Origin: Anaerocolumna sp047777345
GTDB taxonomy: Bacteria; Bacillota; Clostridia; Lachnospirales; Lachnospiraceae
Reading direction: 5' to 3'
NCBI GenBank assembly: GCA_047777345.1
Contig: JBKEEJ010000003.1
Coordinates: 180,260 to 244,259, forward strand
DNA length: 64,000 bases
Shown here: piece by piece, positions 17,857 to 26,282 of the stretch
How the letters are laid out: each line of letters begins with the position of its first letter
Position numbering within the stretch: position 1 is the stretch's first letter
Notes under the pieces: generated by a model
The model's input: the letters and a program-made list of their open reading frames with translations, nothing else
What the model was told of the DNA's origin: nothing
Databases searched by the model: none
Made by a program: the position numbers and the translations under genes

Positions 17857-19372
17857 ACAGCTTAAATCCGTTTTTGCCTCTGCCCTTTACGTCGTAAAGG
17901 GCTTTGTCAGCGCAGCTTAATAACTGATTATAGTTTTTACCGTCTCTGGGATATATGGAAACACCAATGCTTCCGGAAACCGAAATTTCAAACCCTTCCT
18001 CATGGTAAACGGTACGAAGTGCCTGCTGGAGCAAATCTGCCTTTACATAAATGGTTTCTTTCTTAACAACGTCCCCTATAAAGATGACAAATTCGTCCCC
18101 GCCGATACGGCCGATAATTTCATTGCCTGTAAATATAGCCTTTACCTGATTAATTACAAAAGATAAAATCTTATCGCCCTGCAAATGCCCGTACCGGTCA
18201 TTAATGCTTTTGAAATCATCAATATCCACTATCATAAAAATATGTCTTTTATCACTGTGTTTTTGGATATAATGATCAATCATATCCTTTGTGGTACTCT
18301 TATTATAGACGCCGGTTAAGGGATCTCTTTTTGCCTTATATTCCAGCTTTTGCAGTTCCTTTTTATGTAAATCAATATTTACGATTTTCCCTATTACCCG
18401 AATGGGATGCTTATTATCATCATATATGGTTTTACCACGGGTATGGCACCATACGTACTCATTGCGGATATCCCGTATTCTGAATTCGGATTCCACCATG
18501 TCTTTTCCGCTTCTTAACGCTCTGCAGTATTCGGAATATACTCCGATGTCTTCCGGATGTATCATAGTTTCCGCATAGGCTTCCCAGTTTGAAAAATCCG
18601 TTATTTCAGGCACGCGGCCGTATAGTTCCTTATATTTTTGGGCAAAAGTCATTACATCATTGGTAATATCATATTCAAATAAAATGTCATTGGATATTTC
18701 GGTGGCAACCCGGTAACGTTCCTCTTCCAACAAAAGCCTTTCCTGCATTTGTTTTGATTCGGTAATATTAATCAAAACAGCGGACAGAGTATGTGTACCG
18801 TCTTTTTCCAGAATGTAGCTGCCGTTTAGTAAAATCCATATAATTCCACTGTTTTTTGTTTTAATCCGGACTTCTCTTTGAACACATTCGCCATCATGAA
18901 AAATATCACCCAGCGACAGAATCTTGTCCACGTCCTCTTCGTAAACCAAGTCAATAATACTGTTTTTCATATGGTCTCGTATTTCTTTTATCGTGTACCC
19001 GATTATATCAAAAAACCCATTGCTGGCATATATAATTTCATAATTGCTGTCCAGATTTAAATTGACAAATCCGGCATGAACACTGTTGGTTATATGCCTT
19101 AGTTCAAGAGAAGTTTCTTTAATTTTTTTATCACTCTTTACTTTTAGTTTTAATATAAAAACAGTGGTAAATATAAACAAAATAAGCAATAAAGCAGTGG
19201 ATAATATAAAGGAAACAACATACGGATTAAATTTATTACTTTTAGACATTAAGTCTTTCGCATACACAACAGGATAAGGAAGAAACAGAAATGCACCAAT
19301 GAAAAAAACACACAATGAAATTCCGTTACACAAAGTCCTGTGAAAAATACAACAAAGGAACTGTTTTTTCAC
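17849..19372 (-). CDS. Membrane PAS-PAS-GGDEF diguanylate cyclase
   Basis: This protein probably makes cyclic di-GMP from two GTP. The 507 residues contain two N-terminal hydrophobic segments (about 15-37 and 50-75), a PAS domain (about 95-205), a second PAS_3-type domain (about 220-330) and a GGDEF domain (about 340-507) with the signature GRIGGDEFVIF intact. The usual RxxD inhibitory site five residues before GGDEF is absent (TGNE there), so product inhibition by that route is unlikely. The start is GTG with AAAGGTG upstream. Its leader carries a c-di-GMP-I riboswitch and terminator. Confidence 0.88.
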   Translation of the reverse strand: MKKQFLCCIFHRTLCNGISLCVFFIGAFLFLPYPVVYAKDLMSKSNKFNPYVVSFILSTALLLILFIFTTVFILKLKVKSDKKIKETSLELRHITNSVHAGFVNLNLDSNYEIIYASNGFFDIIGYTIKEIRDHMKNSIIDLVYEEDVDKILSLGDIFHDGECVQREVRIKTKNSGIIWILLNGSYILEKDGTHTLSAVLINITESKQMQERLLLEEERYRVATEISNDILFEYDITNDVMTFAQKYKELYGRVPEITDFSNWEAYAETMIHPEDIGVYSEYCRALRSGKDMVESEFRIRDIRNEYVWCHTRGKTIYDDNKHPIRVIGKIVNIDLHKKELQKLEYKAKRDPLTGVYNKSTTKDMIDHYIQKHSDKRHIFMIVDIDDFKSINDRYGHLQGDKILSFVINQVKAIFTGNEIIGRIGGDEFVIFIGDVVKKETIYVKADLLQQALRTVYHEEGFEISVSGSIGVSIYPRDGKNYNQLLSCADKALYDVKGRGKNGFKLFT

Positions 19373-19582
19373 TTAATATCACCTTTCTTGATAATATCTA
19401 ACCCATTAATCACTGCTTACCTTATGTCAAATCATATATAAGTCAATTTATTCTATAAATAAAAATAAATTGGAATTATATTGCATTTTTTTACAGAGAA
19501 ATTATCTGTTTCCTTTATCTTTGCGAATTATAATAATTATCAGTTCGCTTTTCTGGTTTATAGGGCATTTCTATCCTATAAG

Positions 19583-19613
19583 CCAAAAAAGCTCTGTGCA
19601 AAACACAGAGCTT
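19583..19613 (-). terminator. Riboswitch expression-platform terminator
   Basis: Minus-strand AAGCTCTGTG and CACAGAGCTT form a perfect 10-bp stem with a 5-base loop, followed by TTTTTTGG. It lies about 30 bases after the c-di-GMP aptamer and about 210 bases before the diguanylate cyclase start, so it can gate that gene. Confidence 0.85.
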
Positions 19614-19642
19614 ACATTGCAGATAAACAGTAATTAACATTA

Positions 19643-19732
19643 CCTTTGTGCAACTGGCAGTCATATCTGTGTTATCAGAATTAGACCCTAAGCTTTGCGT
19701 CCTTATCTTTCGATAAGTTTGCCCTTTACAAA
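19643..19732 (-). ncRNA. Cyclic di-GMP-I (GEMM-I) riboswitch
   Basis: The minus-strand sequence shows the GEMM-I core: AAAGGGCAAAC, a stem ATAAG-type hairpin closed by a GAAA tetraloop (CTTATCGAAAGATAAG), GGACGCAAAGC, then the second hairpin ending in ATGACTGCCAGTTGC. TTTGT (19732-19728) can pair with ACAAA (19649-19645) to close P1. The leader starts from a promoter at 19742-19770 and ends in a terminator, upstream of a GGDEF gene. Whether ligand turns the gene on or off cannot be decided by eye. Confidence 0.88.
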
Positions 19733-19741
19733 TATAGGAAT

Positions 19742-19770
19742 ATTGTACTACTAATTTCCTAATAATGCAA
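19742..19770 (-). promoter_or_regulatory. Promoter of the riboswitch-diguanylate cyclase transcript
   Basis: Minus-strand TTGCAT (19770-19765), 17-base spacer, TACAAT (19747-19742), placed just before the aptamer as expected. Confidence 0.65.
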
Positions 19771-19914
19771 TACTTTTTATTAATGAAATTTCAAAATTTA
19801 ATTCCTTCTGACATTCTTTCTGAAAAATTGCATATTTCTTTATGCAATTCTTATTTTTTTGTTAACATAATTAATAAAAATGATGGAGCGAATATCTTAA
19901 CAAACTAATCTAAT

Positions 19915-19945
19915 ACAAAAAAGGCAGAAACAAAATGTTTCTGCC
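19915..19945 (-). terminator. Terminator of the maltodextrin-type operon
   Basis: GGCAGAAACA and TGTTTCTGCC form a perfect 10-bp stem with a 3-base loop (19923-19945), followed on the minus strand by a T-run. It lies about 20 bases after the malG stop codon. Confidence 0.85.
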
Positions 19946-19963
19946 GGAATAAACCTATAATAT

Positions 19964-20809
19964 TTAGCCTTTTACACTTCCTGCTGTTAATCCTGCCACA
20001 AAAAATCTCTGGAAAAATATAAATATTAGCAGCACCGGGACCAAACTAAGTGCTGACAATGCAAATACATAACCCCACTGGGTAAATTGATGCTGCCCGA
20101 AAAATCCAGATATAGCTATCGGCAATGTCCGGATTTTATCATCATTTATTACAGTATTAGCCCAGGGAAATTCTTCCCACGCAGTCAAAAAATTAAATAT
20201 CGAAACAGATGCAATGCCTGCTCTGGCCAAAGGAAGAATAACCCGGGTAAAAACTGTAATAATACTGCCGCCATCCATATAAATAGCTTCATCCAGTTCC
20301 GTAGGTATATTTTCAACAAAACCTTTTATCATAAAAGTTGAATATGGAATAACCCACGCGGTATAAAATGGTATCAGACCGATTAATTTATTAATGGCAT
20401 TCATTTTAACAGCCAGTTCATACTGCGGTAAAATCAATGTCATACCGGGAATAATCATAGTTAACATGATAAATGCAAACAATATAGACTTTCCCGGGAA
20501 CTGAAATCTGGCAATAACAAAGCCCAATGCGGAGGCTATTATGGCTGCCAGCAGGACAGATACAGTAGAAACAATAAGACTATTGAAAAAATTAATATAA
20601 AACTTAGATTGCTTTAAGATATAGTCATAGTTTTCTATGGTAATCTCTTTTAAAGACGGCAAAAATTTTGGTGGAAATTCATACAATGCCCCATTTGGCT
20701 TAAACGATGTACTAAGCATATAGACCATCGGCAATACCACTATCAACATGCCTGCAATTAAAAGAATATAGATAATGCTCTGTAAATAAATTTTCTTTTT
20801 CATTCTCAC
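19964..20809 (-). CDS. malG: Carbohydrate ABC transporter permease, MalG type
   Basis: An inner-membrane permease subunit of an oligosaccharide importer. The 281 residues have about six transmembrane helices and the EAA loop ELDEAIYMDGGSIITVFTRV, which contacts the ATPase. The C-terminus AGLTAGSVKG is typical of MalG. It follows the malF frame by 6 bases. No ATP-binding subunit is encoded in the operon, so a shared MsmX-like ATPase elsewhere is likely. Confidence 0.9.
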   Translation of the reverse strand: MRMKKKIYLQSIIYILLIAGMLIVVLPMVYMLSTSFKPNGALYEFPPKFLPSLKEITIENYDYILKQSKFYINFFNSLIVSTVSVLLAAIIASALGFVIARFQFPGKSILFAFIMLTMIIPGMTLILPQYELAVKMNAINKLIGLIPFYTAWVIPYSTFMIKGFVENIPTELDEAIYMDGGSIITVFTRVILPLARAGIASVSIFNFLTAWEEFPWANTVINDDKIRTLPIAISGFFGQHQFTQWGYVFALSALSLVPVLLIFIFFQRFFVAGLTAGSVKG

Positions 20810-20815
20810 CCGTCC

Positions 20816-21699
20816 TTACTCTTTTTCCGCTTTCATTAGACGGAACTGAATTAAGGCCAAAATTGCCAGAATAACCGCAGTTATAAATGACAATGCCGCC
20901 GAATATCCGAATTTACCGGTACTGAATGCCTTGTAATACATCCAGGTCAAAATAGTATCCGTTTGATGTCCGGGTTCCCCTCCGGTAATCATTTTAATCG
21001 ATGTATAAACATTAAAACCACCAATGGTAAGCATAACAAGAGCAAATAAAATGGTTCCTCTGATAGAAGGAATTGTAATACTTATGAATTTTCTTATTGC
21101 ACCTGCTCCATCTATAGCGGCAGATTCATATAACTCGGTCGGAACGGTTTGTAACGCGGCCAGAAAGACTACCATATTCCAACCAATCCCCTTCCAGGTT
21201 CCGAGTAACATGGCAACCGTAAGGCCACCCCACCGGTTATCTAACCATCTAATATTTTGATCTGCCACATGCACGATATTTACAAGCAAATAATTCAGCA
21301 ATCCTTCTGTGTTAAAGATATATTTAAACACCAGGGAAGCAATTACCCAGGATGTTATTACCGGAAGGTAGTACAAAACTCGAAACGTAACTTTAAAATG
21401 GCTTATGCTGTTAATCAATATAGCAACAAACAGTCCAATGGCCATTTGAGCCGGAACTGTTACGGCAGTATAAAGAATGGTATTTACAAAAGCTGTTCTA
21501 AAATATTTATCGTTAAGGACATTTTTATAATTTTCGAATCCAATAAATTTCTGCTCCAAAACAGATCCAAAATCCCATTCAAAAAACTGTTTATGAATAA
21601 TCGGACAATTGGATATAAGGTAAATAAAGCAAATACTATTAATCCCGGAAGGAGCAATATTGCAATTTGCATATTTTGACTGATTGTTCTCTTTTTCAT
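20816..21699 (-). pseudogene. malF: Carbohydrate ABC transporter permease, MalF type, frameshifted
   Basis: Two overlapping frames together make one MalF-like permease. The first (from the ATG at 21699) reads MKKRTISQNMQIAILLLPG and a transmembrane helix up to FINSF; the second resumes with EWDFGSVLEQKFIGFENY and runs to the stop at 20816, with the EAA loop ELYESAAIDGAGAIRKF. The break is at a run of six T on the coding strand (21581-21586); seven would restore one frame. A -1 slip on T6G would also restore it. So it is a mutation, a slippage site or a sequence error. RBS AAAGGAG is intact. Confidence 0.8.
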
Positions 21700-21765
21700 T
21701 TTAGCTCCTTTATAAAATGCACTCAGTTGACTTCATATTCTTATTGTTATATAATTACTACAGTA

Positions 21766-21788
21766 CGATAAGGCTTTTTGCCTTATCG
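21766..21788 (-). promoter_or_regulatory. Intercistronic stem-loop after the binding-protein gene
   Basis: CGATAAGGC and GCCTTATCG form a perfect stem with a 5-base loop and no T-run. Such hairpins often protect the abundant binding-protein mRNA or partly stop transcription before the permease genes. This role is inference from position. Confidence 0.6.
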
Positions 21789-21805
21789 CACTACTTTATA
21801 TTTTG

Positions 21806-23131
21806 TTATTCGGCTAAAAGGCTGTCCACTTTTACGGCAAGTTCATCCATTGCTTCTTTTGCCGTTTTTTCACCATACATTACAGAAAGTACGGCAATAG
21901 AAAGTTCATTATCAATTTCAGACCAACTTGCAACAGTAGGACGGGTTTTAGCTGTTTTAATTGCTTCGATAAAGGGAGCAAAATCAGAATTTTTAACAGT
22001 ATCACTTTCCAGTGCTTTTTTATTTACAGGAATTTGACCACATTTTGCCATTTCTTCCTGTGCAAATTCACTGGTCATAAATTTCATAAATTTCCATGAT
22101 GCCTCTTTATTGGCATCTTTTAACATAGAAATATCTTCACCGCCAAGAACGGAATGGGAACCGCCATTACCTGCCGGGACCTCTGCCATAGCATATTCAA
22201 AATCCGGATAAGCGCCAGCTAATTCAGAGATTTTCCATGGACCTTCTAAAATCATCATATATCTGCCGGTTCCAAACCCATCCGTCATAGGGATGTCACC
22301 GCTGTTAAATCCGGTAACCGCTTGGTTTTTATAAAGGTCTGCTAACATTTCAATTGCAGCTATAGTTTCAGGACTGTTTATATAACCGGATGCTTTTGTC
22401 TGATCTTCATTGGTTATGGAACCACCAAAGCTCCAGATATACGGTAATACATTCCAGCCTCCCAAGGCAGGCTCATTCAGTCCCCATACCTGCTGGCCAT
22501 TACTGTTGGTGCCGGATAATTTTTTTGCTGCTGCTACAAATTCATCCATAGTTTTAGGAACCGATATACCAGCCTCTTTAAAGGCTTTTATATTATAGAA
22601 CAGTATTTTGGTATTGGTGTTTAGAGCCAGACCATAAAAGTGACCTGCGATATTGGCAGTACTCATAGCATTTTCCAAGAGGGTATCTGCTGTTTCACTA
22701 AAGTCATCCATTTCTTCATCAAGAGAGGTAAGAATACCCATTTTTTGGAGTTCAGGAACCCATGCTATGTCCAGTCTGGCAACATCCGGCAAAGTATTGG
22801 AAGTGGCACTGATTAGAAGTTTTTGATGTAAATCATCCCATTCGTGGGATACTGCATTAACTTTAATATCCGGATTTTCTTTTTCAAATTCAGGAATTAA
22901 AACATTCATTAATGTTTCATTTTCCGGAGACTGGGCACTATAATGATGCCAGAAATCAATGGTTACTGTTTTACCATCTGCTTTCGTTTCTGTTTTACTT
23001 TCTGTCGTTTCTGATTTCCCGTCTGTTTGACCGGATTCAGATTTTACTGGTGATTTGCTACAGCCTGTAAAAGCCGCCAAGCACATTACAGTTGTAAGTG
23101 CAATCGCCAGTATTTTTTTGCTTCCTTTCAT
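21806..23131 (-). CDS. Extracellular sugar-binding lipoprotein
   Basis: The substrate-binding component of the importer. The 441 residues start with a lipoprotein signal MKGSKKILAIALTTVMCLAA followed by the lipobox FTGC, with Cys about 24. A Ser/Thr/Lys-rich linker (to about 50) precedes a family 1 solute-binding fold, with the region DFWHHYSAQ and the segment GRYMMILEGPWKISELAG characteristic of maltose/maltodextrin-type binding proteins. The ATG follows AAAGGAGG. The neighbouring alpha-glycosidase suggests an alpha-glucan oligosaccharide as ligand. Confidence 0.9.
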   Translation of the reverse strand: MKGSKKILAIALTTVMCLAAFTGCSKSPVKSESGQTDGKSETTESKTETKADGKTVTIDFWHHYSAQSPENETLMNVLIPEFEKENPDIKVNAVSHEWDDLHQKLLISATSNTLPDVARLDIAWVPELQKMGILTSLDEEMDDFSETADTLLENAMSTANIAGHFYGLALNTNTKILFYNIKAFKEAGISVPKTMDEFVAAAKKLSGTNSNGQQVWGLNEPALGGWNVLPYIWSFGGSITNEDQTKASGYINSPETIAAIEMLADLYKNQAVTGFNSGDIPMTDGFGTGRYMMILEGPWKISELAGAYPDFEYAMAEVPAGNGGSHSVLGGEDISMLKDANKEASWKFMKFMTSEFAQEEMAKCGQIPVNKKALESDTVKNSDFAPFIEAIKTAKTRPTVASWSEIDNELSIAVLSVMYGEKTAKEAMDELAVKVDSLLAE

Positions 23132-23132
23132 G

Positions 23133-24932
23133 TTAAATACCTCCTTTTATTTTTTTTATGACTTTCATGGAATAGGCTCCAAGACTGCTCTTTATTATTC
23201 CGCCATATTCCAGTATGTCCCCGTTATAAAGTTTTTGCGTCCCTGTAATACTATTTGCTGTAAATTTTTCACCATCCGTTAAAGACAAATATTCACCTTT
23301 ATGTAAAACAGGAAGTTCTATATTAACCATATCATCACCCCTATGAAGTACCAGATAAATTTCTTCTCCTTCATAAATCCGAACAAACCCAAACAGATTT
23401 TTTTCTTCATCACAAAGAACAGTACGATAATCGCCAAGCTTAATACAATTATGTTCTTTTCGGACACGAATTAGCCACTTGTACCATGAAAGAAGTTCTT
23501 TATTCTGTTTTTCTGTATCCCATATCATGGCTTTTCGGCAATCCGGATCATTTCCGCCGGTCATGCCAATTTCATCTCCGTAATAAATTGCCGGTGAACC
23601 TAACATAAAAAATTGAAATGCTACAGCTAATTTAAACTTATTAATATTTTCTCCACATAATGTTAAGAAACGGTCCGTATCATGGCTGTCAAGCAGATTA
23701 TACAATGCATGATTATTTTCTTTCGGATATGCTGCCAACATCTGATTGATGCGATGATCAAACTCTTTTGCACCAATTTTTTCATAAGCAAAATAATCTA
23801 ACGCGGCATCTCTAAATACGTAATTCATAACACTGTCCATGGAATTGCCCTGCAGCATATCACATCCGTATCCCCAGGTTTCGCCTAAAAGAAGTTTATC
23901 CGGATATTTGGATTTTATCAGGATTCTTGCTTCCTGCCAAACCAGGCTGTCCACTTCATCAGCCACATCCAGACGCCACCCGTCTATGTTGAATTCCTCC
24001 AGCCAATACTCCATCACATGAAGAATATATTTTCTTACTTCTTTATTGGATGTATTCAATCTGGGCATCCACTTATAAGCACCTACACATTCGTAACAGT
24101 GATGAGAAATAGAAACAGGGTACTTGGTTACCAGGTACCAGTCTTTATATCTGGATTTTTCCTGATTTTTAAGTAAATCCATAAAAGGTTTAAAATGAAC
24201 GCCGCTATGATTAAACACTCCGTCTAAAATAATACGGATACCATTTTTATGACATGTTTTAACCAGTTCTCTGAATTCGTCTTTGGTGCCAAATTCAGGA
24301 TCAATTTCATAATAATCCGTTGTGGCATATTTATGGTTAAAGTCCGCTTTAAATATGGGATTTAGGTAAATACATTCAATACCCAGATCTTTCAGATAGC
24401 CTATCTTATCCGTAATGCCTTTTATATCACCGCCCATATAATTATCTCTGGTTGGTGTACTTCCCCAGGCAACACAGTCTTTCCTGTCGTTTTCTTTATT
24501 CCCGTTGCAAAATCTTTCCGGAAATATCTGATAATAAATATTTCCCTTAGACCAGTCAGGTACCTGAAAAATATCATTTTCATTGGCATACAAAAATTCA
24601 AAATATCCATCTTCCGGCTCTTTTGCGGAAATGCCATAGGCATTGACATAAGCTATTTCCCCATTAAGCCCTTCTAATTTAAAATAATATTTTTGATATC
24701 TTGCAACTTTTGTAAAACTTACTTCTGCCTCATAATAGTCAAATAAGGCATCCCGCTGTTTGCAAATCAGTTTTACTTCCTTTTTGTCTTTCATATTGGT
24801 TCTGGGCCAATATATAAGATAACAGTTTTTTATGTCCTGCTTTGCGGTCCTTATGCGAAACATCAAACAGTTTCTGCTTTTTAAGTATACATACCTTTTT
24901 GTGTTTACATGTCTTATAGCCTCTTTTATCAT
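23133..24932 (-). CDS. GH13 alpha-glycosidase, neopullulanase/maltogenic amylase-like
   Basis: A cytoplasmic enzyme (no signal peptide) likely to cleave imported alpha-1,4-glucans. The 599 residues show an N-terminal carbohydrate-binding-like domain (about 1-120), a (beta/alpha)8 barrel and a C-terminal beta domain. The catalytic triad is visible: nucleophile Asp322 in GWRLDVADEV, acid/base Glu351 in LLGETWG, and Asp418 in LLDSHDTDR. The start ATG follows AAGGTG. It lies 3 bases after lacI and 1 base before the binding-protein gene, so all are translated from one message. Confidence 0.9.
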   Translation of the reverse strand: MIKEAIRHVNTKRYVYLKSRNCLMFRIRTAKQDIKNCYLIYWPRTNMKDKKEVKLICKQRDALFDYYEAEVSFTKVARYQKYYFKLEGLNGEIAYVNAYGISAKEPEDGYFEFLYANENDIFQVPDWSKGNIYYQIFPERFCNGNKENDRKDCVAWGSTPTRDNYMGGDIKGITDKIGYLKDLGIECIYLNPIFKADFNHKYATTDYYEIDPEFGTKDEFRELVKTCHKNGIRIILDGVFNHSGVHFKPFMDLLKNQEKSRYKDWYLVTKYPVSISHHCYECVGAYKWMPRLNTSNKEVRKYILHVMEYWLEEFNIDGWRLDVADEVDSLVWQEARILIKSKYPDKLLLGETWGYGCDMLQGNSMDSVMNYVFRDAALDYFAYEKIGAKEFDHRINQMLAAYPKENNHALYNLLDSHDTDRFLTLCGENINKFKLAVAFQFFMLGSPAIYYGDEIGMTGGNDPDCRKAMIWDTEKQNKELLSWYKWLIRVRKEHNCIKLGDYRTVLCDEEKNLFGFVRIYEGEEIYLVLHRGDDMVNIELPVLHKGEYLSLTDGEKFTANSITGTQKLYNGDILEYGGIIKSSLGAYSMKVIKKIKGGI

Positions 24933-24935
24933 GTC

Positions 24936-25952
24936 TCACCTTCTTTGGGAAGATTGGCGCAATATCAGTCTGGTGGATATAATTGTCTGTTGGTTACCGC
25001 CATCTGCCCTCTTAATCTTACTTAGTAAATTTGATGCTGCCTGTTCTCCTAGTGTATAGGTATCTACATCCACTGCTGTCAACGGAGGATCCATGTATTC
25101 TGCAAAAGGATAGTTATCAAAAGTTACCACGCCAACCTGGCTGGGTACAGCTATTTTTTTGCTTTTTAAAAATTTTAAAACCTGATATGCAATCACATTA
25201 TTGGAACAGATAAATGCATCCGGCTTTATTTCTCCGGTCATTAATTTATCAAGTATTTTGTCCAAATCATTGAGATTACCGTTACAGGTAATTACATATT
25301 CTTCCATAAAGGGAAATAATTCTTTCATTAATCCATTACGATACCCGGCAAGCCTGTTTTTTGCAAATACGGTATTCAAATTTTCAAAAATAATTGCAAT
25401 TTTTTTGTAGCCCATTTCAGCCAGATGTCTCACTGCCATTTCACTGCCGGCAAAATTGTTTACATCAACCCAGCTTATTCTGTCTTTTTCAATTTCCGGT
25501 TCACCCAATACCAGAAACGGAAAGTCCTCATCAATTAATAAGTCTACCAATTTGGTAGTAACACTGGATGATGGTAAGATAACACCATCTACTTTATTTT
25601 CTAGAACAAGGTTTTTTACGGCGGTTCGGTTTTTATCCTCCCTGTTATTTGTAATGAGAAGATTATATCCGTTGGCTTGAGCCACTGCTTCAATAGCAAA
25701 TACGCTTCTGTTAAAAAAAGCATTGGAAAAAGTATTTTCATCTTCCGCATCAATAACAAGTCCGATGGTGCTGGTGCTTCCATTAACAAAATTTCTTGCT
25801 AGACTATTGGGATGATAGTTCATTTCTTCCATGGCTTCCAATATTTTGTGCCTTGTTTCATCCGAAATTGCCGCATTGCCATTAATTACCCTGGAAACAG
25901 TAGAAGGAGACACACCTACCCTTTTTGCAATATCTTTTATGGTAACTGCCAA
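24936..25952 (-). CDS. LacI-family transcriptional regulator of the maltodextrin operon
   Basis: A sugar-responsive repressor. The N-terminal helix-turn-helix reads VTIKDIAKRVGVSPSTVSRV, followed by the hinge and a periplasmic-binding-like effector domain. I place the start at the TTG at 25952, seven bases after AAAGGAGG; an upstream ATG at 25985 lies inside the operator palindrome and lacks a ribosome site. It heads the operon and has two matching palindromes at its promoter, so it probably represses itself and all downstream genes. Confidence 0.88.
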   Translation of the reverse strand: MAVTIKDIAKRVGVSPSTVSRVINGNAAISDETRHKILEAMEEMNYHPNSLARNFVNGSTSTIGLVIDAEDENTFSNAFFNRSVFAIEAVAQANGYNLLITNNREDKNRTAVKNLVLENKVDGVILPSSSVTTKLVDLLIDEDFPFLVLGEPEIEKDRISWVDVNNFAGSEMAVRHLAEMGYKKIAIIFENLNTVFAKNRLAGYRNGLMKELFPFMEEYVITCNGNLNDLDKILDKLMTGEIKPDAFICSNNVIAYQVLKFLKSKKIAVPSQVGVVTFDNYPFAEYMDPPLTAVDVDTYTLGEQAASNLLSKIKRADGGNQQTIISTRLILRQSSQRR

Positions 25953-25970
25953 AAATAATCCTCCTTTCTG

Positions 25971-25984
25971 TGCAAACGTTTGCA
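25971..25984. promoter_or_regulatory. LacI/CcpA-type operator O2
   Basis: TGCAAACGTTTGCA is a perfect 14-bp palindrome, located in the leader just before the lacI ribosome site. It fits both a LacI-family operator and the general cre consensus, so CcpA is an alternative binder. Confidence 0.75.
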
Positions 25985-26027
25985 TAGAAATCTAAAAAAA
26001 TTAGCATTAAATAACATTAATATTTAA

Positions 26028-26041
26028 TGCAATCGTTTGCA
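26028..26041. promoter_or_regulatory. LacI/CcpA-type operator O1
   Basis: TGCAATCGTTTGCA, a near-perfect copy of O2, lies right after the -10 box at the expected transcription start. The centres of O1 and O2 are 57 bp apart. Confidence 0.75.
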
Positions 26042-26048
26042 TAGTTTG

Positions 26049-26077
26049 ATTATATTATATTATTTGAAAAATGTCAA
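26049..26077 (-). promoter_or_regulatory. Promoter of the lacI-GH13-binding protein-malFG operon
   Basis: Minus-strand TTGACA (26077-26072), 17-base spacer, TATAAT (26054-26049): an exact consensus, immediately overlapped downstream by operator O1. Confidence 0.8.
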
Positions 26078-26135
26078 TAACTATTAGATAAGATTCATCA
26101 CAAAAAGCAAATCTAAGATAAGATTTATTATTACT

Positions 26136-26175
26136 AAGGGCAGTGCCGTTTTTTCACGGTTTCTGCCCTTATCTT
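26136..26175. terminator. Hairpin after glgP
   Basis: AAGGGCAG and CTGCCCTT enclose a nested CCGT/ACGG hairpin. It lies about 110 bases downstream of the glgP stop. There is no clean T-run, so termination is likely but not certain. Confidence 0.5.
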
Positions 26176-26282
26176 TAATACAGTAAATGGAGGGCATGTC
26201 AATAAACCTGCCCTTAAAGACTACTTTTAGAATTATGAAATAGTATTGATATCTGTATTCCGATATCAAATCCACTGCATGG

